Source: an uncultured Porphyromonadaceae bacterium
GTDB lineage: Bacteria; Bacteroidota; Bacteroidia; Bacteroidales; Muribaculaceae
DNA: 64,000 nt
NCBI GenBank assembly: GCA_900548975.1
Contig: URMS01000003.1
Span: 1-64,000, forward strand
Direction: 5' to 3'
Shown here: positions 46,358 through 55,280 of the stretch, one piece after another
How positions within the stretch are numbered: position 1 is the first letter of the stretch
Layout of the letters: the number at the start of each line of letters is the position of its first letter
Made by a program: the position numbers and the translations under genes
Notes under the pieces: generated by a model
What the model was told of the DNA's origin: nothing
What the model saw: the letters and a program-made list of their open reading frames with translations, nothing else
Databases searched by the model: none

Positions 46358-47440
46358 CTAATACCCCTGGCTTATAAGACGTTGTATCTCATTCTGAATC
46401 TCGTACTCACTCGGTGCGAATTTTACAGCAATAGCATACACGTCATATTCGGTTATGATATCCAAGCCTTTTTCCCATTTTGTAGCACACACTCTTTTAT
46501 CACCCGAAGTGCATTTATCGTGCGCTTTATCAACTCCGACAGCCGACATATACCAGGTGCAATACGAAGATTTGTAGCTATCTACCGTATAAATACGCAT
46601 ATCAGTGACATAAAAGCCGTCGGAAAGATAACCTGCATTTGCCAGCTTTCTGAGCAACATTTCATCAGCCATATTAAACCCCTCTGGGAAATAAACCTCA
46701 ACTTTCGGTTCTTTTCGATCTTTTCCTCCTCTGAGGACATTGACTTTATACGAGTATTTATCAACAATGTAATTCTCGAAAATAAAACATCCCTGCGGTG
46801 TAAGATTTGCGATTGCCTGTCTTCTCAGATTTGCCTGGCGGGCGCGCTGCCGTTCTTCCCGGGCCTCCTCTTCCTTCTTTCTGTTTATGGCGTCCTGCCG
46901 CTCCTGTGCTTCGCGCCTGATTTTTGCTTTGCGCTCCTCTTCCTTGCGGAACGGCGCCGCTATCAGACCGTCGGCAACACTGTCGGCAAGCGAAACCAGC
47001 TGTGACAGATTGTTCACATTGCCCTGCGTGTCGAACGCGCGGATCACTTTGGCGGTCTCGACGTCGATGAGATGCGACGATACGAATGTTTCGCCCAAAA
47101 GTTCGGTAAGCTCGATTGCGGCTATGTACTTTGCACCGTATTTCTTTCCGTTTTCGTAGAGGCTGTCTTCTTTCAAAGCCTCGTTCCTCATGCCATCCGA
47201 TGCCTGGCGGTTATGCTCGTAGACAACGGCATCTATAAAGCTGTCGTTTAACTCTATAGCCGTGTACTCGGGTATTTTGGTCACAGCCGAGACAAGCTTG
47301 GAGGCGAAAACCTTCTTATATTTTTCGTTCGGAATATCGCCCGTAATATAGACCGCAACCTTAGTCTCGGCTGCCGCCGACAAAAGAAACAGAAAAGATA
47401 TCAGTATGACGGCAGATCGCTTTATGCCAACCATTTTCAT
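46358..47440 (-). CDS. Secreted CsgG/LpoB-like protein with coiled coil
   Basis: A 360-residue protein with a signal peptide (SAVILISFLFLLSAAAE). The N-terminal domain (about 24-165) has the pattern of CsgG/LpoB/TolB-N-like proteins: KVAVYITGDI, FIDAVVYEHNRQ, YGAKYIAAIELTELLG, SSHLIDVETAKVIRAF. LpoB relatives activate penicillin-binding proteins from the outer membrane side. A highly charged coiled coil (about 170-215, rich in Glu and Arg) and a C-terminal domain with paired Cys (CTWYM, DKCTSG, RVCATKW) follow. No lipobox, so it is probably periplasmic. ATG 47440 is chosen; ATG 47434 is possible. Assignment of the N-terminal fold is moderate. Confidence 0.65.
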   Translation of the reverse strand: MKMVGIKRSAVILISFLFLLSAAAETKVAVYITGDIPNEKYKKVFASKLVSAVTKIPEYTAIELNDSFIDAVVYEHNRQASDGMRNEALKEDSLYENGKKYGAKYIAAIELTELLGETFVSSHLIDVETAKVIRAFDTQGNVNNLSQLVSLADSVADGLIAAPFRKEEERKAKIRREAQERQDAINRKKEEEAREERQRARQANLRRQAIANLTPQGCFIFENYIVDKYSYKVNVLRGGKDRKEPKVEVYFPEGFNMADEMLLRKLANAGYLSDGFYVTDMRIYTVDSYKSSYCTWYMSAVGVDKAHDKCTSGDKRVCATKWEKGLDIITEYDVYAIAVKFAPSEYEIQNEIQRLISQGY

Positions 47441-47463
47441 GTCAAACAATTACCGTTGCCAAA

Positions 47464-48531
47464 TTATAATCTCTTAAATCTCTCCTTCACCTCATTTTCA
47501 GGCCGTCTGGCAGGTTTAGCCTCGGGAACCGGTTCAGTCTCGGGAGACACCTCAGGCTTATCGGATGTATAGGTAACTTTATAGGAAGAGTGAGGCGCTT
47601 TGGTAACATCGACGATGTCGCCTGTTGCAGGAGCATCGTAAACGAATAGGACGCTTGTTTTTCCATTATCAGTAGAACGGAATGCCACTGTTTTCCTGCG
47701 ATGACTCTCGATATCTTCGAGGATAACAGCCATATCGGCATATCTGGCATCGGGGTTATCGATACGCTTGAACAAAATTTCGCTCGGCGTACCGGCTCCG
47801 TGCCGAAGAATAAATTGCCACTGTGGTGGCGGAGCATTGTCATAGATCTCTCGCTTATCCTTATCGGAAAGCTTACTTACCATATTTCCCCTTTTATAGA
47901 AGTCGAACAGAGCACGCCTGTATTTTGCCGACTGAACCGCCTCAAGGGCCTCTTCATTACCAAAAATGCCTTTGAAGAATTCGAAATCACCGGCAGACAA
48001 AACATCCGTCCGATCAACATAGCCCTGGGTACCACCGCAATACACACTCTGACGGCTACCACCAAACTCGAAGGGATTCTCTATCATTTCTGCGCCATAG
48101 GGGATGGTATCGAGTGGTATTTCATTATTGCCCCAAAATATGGTCTCGGCTATAGCATAGTAGCGTGGCGCTTTCGCCAGCATTTCCTCTTTATGTTTGA
48201 GCGAATCATACTCATCTTTTATCCATATTCCCAGCAATATTATCCCTAATACAGCAACGATAGCGACACCACATGCAATCCATCTCATTTTACTGTCCTG
48301 TAGAAGACTTTTCATAAAATTGCACGATTTATGCTGCTTGGCGCATACATCACCGGTTTCTTTAGCAGGAATGCTACTGCTATTCATATCGGCAGGGCTG
48401 TTATTACCACCAAGAATGAACCTATCGCCTTCATCGTTTGCCGCCACACTCACTTTAGCTTTGCAATAGGGGCATCTCTCGGCAAGAGAACTTATTTCCT
48501 TACCGCATTTACTGCATTTTATAAGTGCCAT
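47464..48531 (-). CDS. Zinc-ribbon, membrane and SH3-like domain protein (paralogue A)
   Basis: A 355-residue protein: a cytoplasmic zinc ribbon at the N-terminus (Cys6, Cys9, Cys20, Cys23: CSKCG...CPYCK), a TM helix (about 83-104), then a periplasmic domain starting YYAIAET...LDTIPYGAEM, with GYVDRTDVL, KYRRALFDFYKRGNM and DMAVILEDIESHRRKT. This domain parallels, block by block, that of 45412-46353, so the two genes are paralogues. The C-terminus is Pro/Glu-rich. It starts 2 bases after the SHOCT gene. It could pass a signal between cytoplasm and envelope, but function is unknown. Confidence 0.75.
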   Translation of the reverse strand: MALIKCSKCGKEISSLAERCPYCKAKVSVAANDEGDRFILGGNNSPADMNSSSIPAKETGDVCAKQHKSCNFMKSLLQDSKMRWIACGVAIVAVLGIILLGIWIKDEYDSLKHKEEMLAKAPRYYAIAETIFWGNNEIPLDTIPYGAEMIENPFEFGGSRQSVYCGGTQGYVDRTDVLSAGDFEFFKGIFGNEEALEAVQSAKYRRALFDFYKRGNMVSKLSDKDKREIYDNAPPPQWQFILRHGAGTPSEILFKRIDNPDARYADMAVILEDIESHRRKTVAFRSTDNGKTSVLFVYDAPATGDIVDVTKAPHSSYKVTYTSDKPEVSPETEPVPEAKPARRPENEVKERFKRL

Positions 48532-48533
48532 AG

Positions 48534-48908
48534 TCAGCGAGTCTCAGGTAATCGAATATCTGAAGGATAAAGATTCGCCTTTTCCCGGGCCATGAGGTCC
48601 TCAAATTCGGCAGGACTCAACAAGCCTTTGTCGTAAAGAGTCCTAAGGCGAAGCATGCGCTCGGTAGTCTCGGCATGCATGGCTCGCCGGCGGTTTTCTT
48701 CCTCAGCTCTCATTTCCTCGTCATGACGGGCGGCGAGTTCTCTGGCAAGCTTTTTATTCTTATGACGCCTTACAAGCCATATTATCATCTTAACTATAAG
48801 ATAAATAACCCCGATCGGCAGAAGGATCGTAAACATTATGGCATAAAAAATAATCTGAAAGCCGATACCGGGTTCGTCATCTTCTTCAGTTACTCTGTAG
48901 GTTGTCAT
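48534..48908 (-). CDS. Small membrane protein with SHOCT-like C-terminal domain
   Basis: A 124-residue protein: acidic start, a hydrophobic stretch (about 17-46, one long or two short helices), a basic and glutamate-rich helix, and a C-terminal SHOCT-like hairpin LRTLYDKGLLSPAEFEDLMARE (about 87-108). SHOCT motifs are short oligomerisation modules often fused to membrane segments. First gene of the accessory leftward unit, 2 bases ahead of the zinc-ribbon paralogue. A -7 box is upstream. Confidence 0.75.
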   Translation of the reverse strand: MTTYRVTEEDDEPGIGFQIIFYAIMFTILLPIGVIYLIVKMIIWLVRRHKNKKLARELAARHDEEMRAEEENRRRAMHAETTERMLRLRTLYDKGLLSPAEFEDLMAREKANLYPSDIRLPETR

Positions 48909-49258
48909 ATTGCAAGATTATGAGTTGATTACACAAATTTACACCAAAAAACAAAGAAAGTCGCCCCAGCCTCATACAATTAACATTATTTATCATTTAA
49001 CAGCATTCCGCCCAGCTTCAGGATGGACCGGAACCATCCTCCCCCGGGATTGAAAAGTGTATAAAATCGCCCATTTTCAGGATTGAAAAGTGTGAAAAAC
49101 GCTTGCAAAAAAGGATTGAAAAGTGTAGAAATCACTCCTAACACGCTCACTTACACCCGACTTCAAAACGTCATCTTACAACATAGTTCTTTGCCATATC
49201 GATTTTTTTGATTCTATTGAGACTTTCACTATTTTTGCGAATATAAAAATGACTTGTC
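48909..49258. promoter_or_regulatory. Divergent control region of the accessory locus with three 33-bp-spaced repeats
   Basis: GGATTGAAAAGTGT occurs exactly at 49047-49060, 49080-49093 and 49113-49126, a constant 33-base period, about three helical turns. The 19 bases between copies are not conserved. On the left a minus-strand -7 box TAAATTTG is at 48941-48934. On the right is a complete plus-strand promoter (separate entry). No gene is seen. The repeats could be binding sites of a regulator of both arms. Confidence 0.6.
49207..49237 (+). promoter_or_regulatory. Promoter of the zinc-ribbon membrane protein gene
   Basis: TTTG at 49207-49210, spacer of exactly 19 bases, TATTTTTG at 49230-49237: the best match to the Bacteroidetes primary-sigma consensus in the window. 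The ATG follows 21 bases later. Confidence 0.75.
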
Positions 49259-49723
49259 ATGAGCAATATAAATATAAATGAGGGCGAATATACCTGCCCG
49301 TACTGCCGGTGGAATAAATCGCATACATGGACCGAGCTGCGGCCGGAAGAAAAATTATTGAACAGAAAGGTTATTGCCGAGAACTACGACTCCACCCTAT
49401 ATCTCGATACCAAACAGAAGTATCGTGTCAGAATCTGCCGTCGGTGCAGCCGCGCCCTGAAAATAAGGGATTATGTCTTGTTGATTTCTCTCTTACTGAT
49501 ATTATGTTCCTTCGTAGTTGGTATGGCATTGCAGTTTGTCTATAAATTAACGGATAATCCGATTATAGGCACATACTCCCATTATGCTATTGCGGCCATG
49601 ACGGGCGTTGCTTTATTTGCGGGCGCTTTCTGGCTTCTGTGGAAAATCGCCCATCGCACACGCGTCCACGTCACCTTCGACGACGCCAGACAATGCAACG
49701 CCATCGAACCCTTCCGGAGATAG
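49259..49723 (+). CDS. Zinc-ribbon protein with two transmembrane helices
   Basis: A 154-residue protein. The N-terminal part has CPYC (Cys13, Cys16) and CRRC (Cys60, Cys63), a split zinc ribbon with about 43 residues between knuckles. TM helices lie at about 72-94 and 108-130, with a basic C-terminus (HRTRVHVTFDDARQ). Not recognised as a named family. The zinc knuckle plus membrane design echoes the divergent gene at 47464-48531, although sequences differ. It has its own strong promoter and is the first gene of the rightward arm. Confidence 0.72.
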   Translation: MSNININEGEYTCPYCRWNKSHTWTELRPEEKLLNRKVIAENYDSTLYLDTKQKYRVRICRRCSRALKIRDYVLLISLLLILCSFVVGMALQFVYKLTDNPIIGTYSHYAIAAMTGVALFAGAFWLLWKIAHRTRVHVTFDDARQCNAIEPFRR

Positions 49724-49780
49724 ACCGAAAAACAGTCGCGCCATATCCGTCGTTTCAATCCATTTGTCAGAAGAAAGACA

Positions 49781-49788
49781 TATCTTTG
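49781..49788 (+). promoter_or_regulatory. -7 box before the propeller-like gene
   Basis: TATCTTTG, 29 bases before the ATG at 49818. A TTTG at 49763-49766 is spaced only 14 bases, so the -33 element is doubtful. Confidence 0.4.
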
Positions 49789-49817
49789 CCTGTATGTTTC
49801 AATCTTGCTTTGGTATC

Positions 49818-51347
49818 ATGAGGATTTTTATATACCTGTTGTTTTTAACTCTGGTCGTGCCTGTATCGGCACAGATCACATCGATCAAAGACTGTCAGCA
49901 GCTTGCCCTGGCAAAGGATGCCGACGGCAATGATGTCATGTTTTATTTCATACCTACCGACGGGGCGCTCGAGCGTGAAGCTGTCAGGACAGATCCGGAC
50001 GTTCTGTTGATAATGGATAAAAATGGCACCCGTATATTCAGTACCGAAACGCTCGAAAAGCTATCCGATATCGAGTCCGGGGTGGATGTGTTTCAAGTGT
50101 CGCACGACGGCTATCTTGCACTTTCCGAGAAAGCGATGTTAAGCGATAACGGGATACATTTCTATAATTTCGCCGGCGAGAAGATATGGAAAATCAAGGG
50201 AAAACCCATAATAGCCGAGCCGATAAACAATGTGGTGATAAACCTGAAAAAAGACAAATACACAGCCTACGACATGCCCACCGGCAAATTGCTGTGGGAA
50301 AAGAAAGTGCCGCAGAAAAACCACTATGCGCATTGCAATTCCTATACAGGCAATCTCGACCGCGGCCATTACTATATGATTGCCGATTCTCTGGTACGGC
50401 TGAATCTGCGTACCGGAGAAACGATTACGAGACCTTTCCGCGCAGGCAGGAAATCTACAAAATTTTGGAGTTTAAGCGACAGCTACAAGAAACTGTCCGA
50501 CCGCAGACTCATCAGAGAGCTATATAATTCGTCGTGCGACGCTAAAATCGCAAGCGGCACACACAGCAACTGGATTGTACGCGGCGACAGCATGTTTGTG
50601 GCCGATGCCGACACCTTGTACTGCCTGAACCACGATTTGCAGGACATATGGAAAACAGCCTTGCCGGCCGATATGGGCGCGAAATCATCCATAAGACTCT
50701 CCGACGGCAAAATATTCATGCAAAATTTCGGCATAGCATTCAATAACGGAACCATCGAAAGCTGCGGAAAACCGTTTGGCGCCGTCTACGATGCTGCCGA
50801 CGGCCGGCTGCTCTCCCTCACGACTCCCGACATCGACAGATGGCTTGCAGGAGGCACATACACGGCCGACGGAAGGCTGTACTGGCAGACAAATAAAAAG
50901 ATGCTCTACACCGACGAGGGCGGCGATGCGGTCAGCGAAGTAAAGTGGAAGCCCGTAACGAACTATCTGCCTGATGCAAAATGCCCCGATTTTGTAATAT
51001 GCGATACTGTCTACGTTGCCCGCGACGGCTTTCTCGAGAGCGTAGTCTCCGACCGCAGTCAGCTGGTGGTCGAAGTATATGGCAAAGATGTGAATGTGAT
51101 CGGTTCCGACGGAAAGGTGAGCACAATCCCCGCCGATGAAGTTTTTTTCAAAGACTGTATCGATGTCTATTCGACCAATGGCGACAGGAAAAAGCGCTCC
51201 CGCACTGTAATAGTGGAACCCGGGACGAGAAAAATAAAATATTCATTTTACATCAACGGTTGGGTCTGTCAGGACGAGAATGGCAACATAGTCGTGTGCA
51301 CGCCTCAGGGTATCGGCTTTAAGGCCGGTCCTGATAAAAAAGGTTAA
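49818..51347 (+). CDS. Secreted propeller-like (PQQ-repeat-type) protein of unknown function
   Basis: A 509-residue protein with a signal peptide (IFIYLLFLTLVVPVSAQ). The mature part shows short repeats like those of PQQ or BamB-type propellers: YTAYDMPTGKLLWEKKVP, DTLYCLNHDLQDIWKTALP, AVYDAADGRLLSL, MLYTDEGGDAV. Repeats are degenerate, so a seven- or eight-blade fold is only inferred. There is no lipobox. The start was placed at ATG 49818, since the longer open frame runs back into the previous gene. It belongs to the AT-richer accessory stretch and may be exported with, or sense substrates for, its neighbours. Confidence 0.7.
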   Translation: MRIFIYLLFLTLVVPVSAQITSIKDCQQLALAKDADGNDVMFYFIPTDGALEREAVRTDPDVLLIMDKNGTRIFSTETLEKLSDIESGVDVFQVSHDGYLALSEKAMLSDNGIHFYNFAGEKIWKIKGKPIIAEPINNVVINLKKDKYTAYDMPTGKLLWEKKVPQKNHYAHCNSYTGNLDRGHYYMIADSLVRLNLRTGETITRPFRAGRKSTKFWSLSDSYKKLSDRRLIRELYNSSCDAKIASGTHSNWIVRGDSMFVADADTLYCLNHDLQDIWKTALPADMGAKSSIRLSDGKIFMQNFGIAFNNGTIESCGKPFGAVYDAADGRLLSLTTPDIDRWLAGGTYTADGRLYWQTNKKMLYTDEGGDAVSEVKWKPVTNYLPDAKCPDFVICDTVYVARDGFLESVVSDRSQLVVEVYGKDVNVIGSDGKVSTIPADEVFFKDCIDVYSTNGDRKKRSRTVIVEPGTRKIKYSFYINGWVCQDENGNIVVCTPQGIGFKAGPDKKG

Positions 51348-51374
51348 GGTGTAGGTTTGTTGGGAGAAAATAAA

Positions 51375-51382
51375 TAATTTTG
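51375..51382 (+). promoter_or_regulatory. -7 box of the DUF2723 gene
   Basis: TAATTTTG, 49 bases before the ATG at 51432. -33 candidates are off-spacing. Confidence 0.35.
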
Positions 51383-51431
51383 CAGTTTGTTAGACGGCGT
51401 AGCACGTTCCGCCGCTAAAGTGCAAAGAATC

Positions 51432-54400
51432 ATGCAGCTTAAAAAATATAATCTTGTCAACAATGTCATGGGCTGGTTCGCCTTCGTGGTGGCTGCCGTG
51501 ACATATCTTCTGACGGTCGAGCCGACCGCAAGTTTCTGGGATTGTCCCGAGTTTATATCGCAGGGCGCCAAGCTCGAAGTGGGCCACCCGCCGGGCAACC
51601 CCATCTTCATGCTTGCGGCGCGCTTTTTCGTGACGCTCTTCGGCGGCGGCATGGACACCGCGGCTCTTGCCGTCAACTCTATGTCGGCACTGCTCAGTGC
51701 TGCCACTATCCTGCTGCTTTTCTGGTCGGTAACACACCTCACACGCCGACTGCTCGTGCGCGACGACGCCGACAGCATCAGCCTGTGGCAGCTCGTGGTG
51801 ATAATGGGCGCCGGCCTCTGCGGCGCACTGGCCTACACATGGAGCGACACATTCTGGTTCTCGGCCGTCGAAGGCGAGGTATATGCCTTCTCGTCGTTCT
51901 GCACGGCACTGGTATTCTGGCTCATGCTCAAATGGGAAAACCGTGCCGACGAGCCTTTCAGCGACCGCTATCTCATCCTCATAGCCTATGTAATCGGCGT
52001 TTCCATTGCCGTGCATCTGCTTAACCTGCTGTGCATTCCGGCTCTCGGCCTCATATTCTACTACCGCAAGTGGAAACATGTCAATGCCGTAGGGTCGCTC
52101 ATAGCACTGGGCGTGTCGTGCGTAATAGTGGGCGCCATTCTCTACGGTCTGGTGCCGGGCTTCGTCCAGGTGGCCCAGTGGTTCGAACTGATGTTCGTCA
52201 ACGGTTTCGGCATGAGCTACAACATGGGTGTTCTCATCTACGCCATCATCCTTGTGGCTGTGTTTATCCTCACCATCCGCACCCTCTACCGCAGCAGCAA
52301 TCCCACCGCCATACGCCTGATGGTGCTTCTGTCGGTGGCCCTGTCGGGCATGCCCTTCATAGGCCACTCGGTGGTTGTGGGCGTGCTCGTAATCGTGGCG
52401 CTGGCGGTGTATCTCTTCGGTTTCTGCCGTCCTCTGCCGGTGCGTGTGCTCAGCATCGCCGTCATAAGCATCTTCGTTATCTTCGTGGGCTATTCGAGCT
52501 ACGCTCTGCTGCTGATACGCGCCTCGGCCAATACCCCGATGAACCAGAACGCCCCCGACAATGTCTTTGCCCTCGCCTCGTACCTCAACCGCGAGCAGTA
52601 CGGCGACCGCCCGCTCTTCAAGGGCCCGGTTTTCGCCGAGACATTCGATGAAATGGAGTATCCCGAAGGCTCGGGCGAATACTATGTGCCGGTCGACGAA
52701 TACGGCCGTCCGCGCACACGCATCGTCGACGGATATCTGCGCGACGAGCGCGGCGCCGCCTTCAACACTCCCGAGAACAGCTACACCAAAGTGGTGAAGA
52801 CCTCGGCCTCGCAGCCCGACGAATATGTGAAGGAAATCGAGCGTCCGTCGTACCGCACCATGCCCGACCTCGACATGATCTTCACCCGTATCTACGCCAA
52901 CGACCCCGAAGGCCGCAGCGTGGCCGGATACAAGGCATGGGCCGGATACAGCACTCCCGACATCTACAGCATACCCCAGGAAGTACGCGCCAAGTGGGCG
53001 CAGCAGGGTTTCGTGCCCAAATACGAGCTCATGCCCTACCTCAACAACATGGAGACGGTAGTGACCAACGTCGATTCCGCCACCGGCGAGCCTCTGCTCG
53101 AGACTGCGGTATGGAAGCCGGGCTTCGACGTCAATCTCCGCTACTTCCTCAACTACCAGCTCAACCACATGTACTGGCGATATTTCATGTGGAACTTCGC
53201 CGGCCGTCAGAACGACATGCAGGGCAACGGCGAGCCCCATCTGGGCAACTGGATTTCGGGCATTCCCTTCATCGACAACGCACGTCTGGGCGACCAGTCG
53301 CTTCTCCCCGACGAATTCGGCGAGGGCAACAAGGGCCACAACGTGTTCTACATGCTGCCGCTCATCCTCGGCATCATCGGTCTCCTCTACCAGGCGCTCT
53401 ACCGCCATCGCAATAACCCCGAACGCGGCATACAGCAGTTCTGGGTGGTATTCTTCCTCTTCTTCATGACCGGCATAGCCATCGTGCTCTACCTCAACCA
53501 GACGCCGGGTCAGCCCCGCGAGCGCGACTATGCCTTCGCCGGCTCGTTCTACGCATTCGCCATCTGGATCGGCATGGGTGTGCCAGCTATCGCCGTGATA
53601 CTGCGCGACCTCCTCACCGGCAAGAAGAAAGACGGCGAAGAGAACGGCCCCGGCCGCACCCCGGCCATCGTATCGGCCACCGTAGCATGCATTGTCGGCA
53701 TCGCGGTGCCCGTGCAGATGGTGTCGCAGACATGGGACGACCACGATCGCTCGGGCCGCTACACCACCCGCGACTTCGGCTTCAACTATCTGAGCTCGCT
53801 GGCCCCCGACGCCGTAATCTTCACCAACGGCGACAACGACACATTCCCCCTGTGGTACGCCCAGGAAGTGGAGAACTTCCGCACCGACGTGCGCGTGGTT
53901 AACCTCTCGTACCTCACCACCGACTGGTATGCCAATCAGCTCACACACCCCACCTACGACGCCCCCGCCGTCGACATGTACGCCCGTCCGCAGGACTATG
54001 CCTACGAGCGCCTCGGCTACAGCTTCGTGGTACCCCGCGACCGTGCCCTCACGCCGGCCTCCACGGCCCTGCGCGAGCTATACGACTCCGACGCCACCAC
54101 CTACGGCGCCCCGATCATGAGCCGCCCCAACGTATACATGCCCGTCGACAGCGCCGCCGCCATGGCTGCCTTCTCCACCGGCACACCAATGGTCGACTCG
54201 CTCTATCTCGCACCCTATATCGCCGATGTCCGTACCGATCTATCCGAGCTTGGCAGCGGCATGAATCAGGGCCGCACACTCTCGCTCGACATCGTGGCCA
54301 ACAGTGTCGAGGGAGGATGGAAACGTCCGACATACTTTGCCACAACAGTGCCCTCGAGCTACTATCTCGGCCTCACTCCGTTCCTCTCGGCTACCGGCAT

Positions 54401-55280
54401 GGCCTATCAGGTGACACCTTTCGCCAGCCCCGCCGTTAGCCCGACAGCCGAAACCGGCTACCGCAACGTAGTGGGCGAATACCGCTGGGGCGGCCTCGAC
54501 GGTGAAAATCCGGCCGGCCTGTACCTCGACGAAACCGTACGCCGCATGGTGGCGTCGGTGCGCTCGGCCATCCTCACCATCGCCGAGGATCTTATCGCCG
54601 CCGGCGACCTCCCCGCATCGGCCGCAAGCCGCGAAACCGCTGTCAAAGCCGGGCTCGACGAACCCGCCACCTACAACGACATGGGCCGTCAGCTCCTCGA
54701 CATAATCTGCACCAAACTCCCGGCCACGGCATCGCCCTTCGACGGCATGCTCGGTCTCTACATGAGCCGCGACTATCTCGATCTCTATCTGGCCACCGGC
54801 AACAGGGCCGACCTCGATAAGGCCGAAGCCCTCGCCAACGCCGAAGCTGAGCGCTATGCCGGCTACGTGCGCTACGGCGCAGCCCTGTCGCCCTCCGACT
54901 TCGCGTCGCTGGGCCGCTCCGAAACGCTCGCCATGCAGTATCTGGGCGAGGCTGTGGCTATCCGCAACTGCATCGACATACTTCGCGCCAAGCCCGAAAT
55001 CGCCACCGACCCGCAGTACGCCGACGCGTTGGCCGCCATCTCGGCCGGCCTGGAGACCGATCTGCGCATAGCGCCCCTCATCTACATCGAAGGCTATAAG
55101 GCCGAGGAACTCAGCCGCGAGCTCGAGACCTTTGCCGAGGCCCAGAAACCCGTGCTCCGCGCCGCCATCGCCATGCTTGCCGCCAACGACCTCGCAGGCA
55201 TCGACCCCATGGCATTCAGCAACGACCTGATGCAGCGCCACGGATTCAACGCCGCCCAGTGGCAGCACGTGCTCCGATGA
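51432..55280 (+). CDS. DUF2723 polytopic membrane protein, TMEM260-like, probable glycosyltransferase
   Basis: A 1282-residue protein. The N-terminal part is a multi-pass membrane domain beginning VMGWFAFVVAAVTYLLTVEPTASFWDCPEF, with ASFWDCPEFI and GHPPGNPIF, the diagnostic blocks of DUF2723; further helices run to about residue 360 and again about 660-780. The eukaryotic relative TMEM260 is a protein O-mannosyltransferase, so a lipid-linked sugar donor and glycan transfer outside the membrane are plausible but unproven here. The C-terminal 500 residues are soluble. NGDNDTFPLWYAQE is another conserved block. Start taken at ATG 51432 (MQLKKYNLV). Overlaps the deacetylase gene by 4 bases. Confidence 0.88.
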   Translation: MQLKKYNLVNNVMGWFAFVVAAVTYLLTVEPTASFWDCPEFISQGAKLEVGHPPGNPIFMLAARFFVTLFGGGMDTAALAVNSMSALLSAATILLLFWSVTHLTRRLLVRDDADSISLWQLVVIMGAGLCGALAYTWSDTFWFSAVEGEVYAFSSFCTALVFWLMLKWENRADEPFSDRYLILIAYVIGVSIAVHLLNLLCIPALGLIFYYRKWKHVNAVGSLIALGVSCVIVGAILYGLVPGFVQVAQWFELMFVNGFGMSYNMGVLIYAIILVAVFILTIRTLYRSSNPTAIRLMVLLSVALSGMPFIGHSVVVGVLVIVALAVYLFGFCRPLPVRVLSIAVISIFVIFVGYSSYALLLIRASANTPMNQNAPDNVFALASYLNREQYGDRPLFKGPVFAETFDEMEYPEGSGEYYVPVDEYGRPRTRIVDGYLRDERGAAFNTPENSYTKVVKTSASQPDEYVKEIERPSYRTMPDLDMIFTRIYANDPEGRSVAGYKAWAGYSTPDIYSIPQEVRAKWAQQGFVPKYELMPYLNNMETVVTNVDSATGEPLLETAVWKPGFDVNLRYFLNYQLNHMYWRYFMWNFAGRQNDMQGNGEPHLGNWISGIPFIDNARLGDQSLLPDEFGEGNKGHNVFYMLPLILGIIGLLYQALYRHRNNPERGIQQFWVVFFLFFMTGIAIVLYLNQTPGQPRERDYAFAGSFYAFAIWIGMGVPAIAVILRDLLTGKKKDGEENGPGRTPAIVSATVACIVGIAVPVQMVSQTWDDHDRSGRYTTRDFGFNYLSSLAPDAVIFTNGDNDTFPLWYAQEVENFRTDVRVVNLSYLTTDWYANQLTHPTYDAPAVDMYARPQDYAYERLGYSFVVPRDRALTPASTALRELYDSDATTYGAPIMSRPNVYMPVDSAAAMAAFSTGTPMVDSLYLAPYIADVRTDLSELGSGMNQGRTLSLDIVANSVEGGWKRPTYFATTVPSSYYLGLTPFLSATGMAYQVTPFASPAVSPTAETGYRNVVGEYRWGGLDGENPAGLYLDETVRRMVASVRSAILTIAEDLIAAGDLPASAASRETAVKAGLDEPATYNDMGRQLLDIICTKLPATASPFDGMLGLYMSRDYLDLYLATGNRADLDKAEALANAEAERYAGYVRYGAALSPSDFASLGRSETLAMQYLGEAVAIRNCIDILRAKPEIATDPQYADALAAISAGLETDLRIAPLIYIEGYKAEELSRELETFAEAQKPVLRAAIAMLAANDLAGIDPMAFSNDLMQRHGFNAAQWQHVLR

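Noticed and set aside
49047..49126. Regularly spaced repeats as a possible CRISPR array
   Set aside because: Only 14 bases are conserved, three copies, spacers of 19 bases, no cas gene within the window.
49608..49817. N-terminal extension of the propeller-like gene
   Set aside because: The extension overlaps the preceding gene; the ATG at 49818 gives a proper signal peptide and follows a -7 box.
51390..53948. Long minus-strand frame inside the DUF2723 gene
   Set aside because: Antisense shadow, histidine- and glutamate-rich without any fold; the opposite strand is clearly coding.
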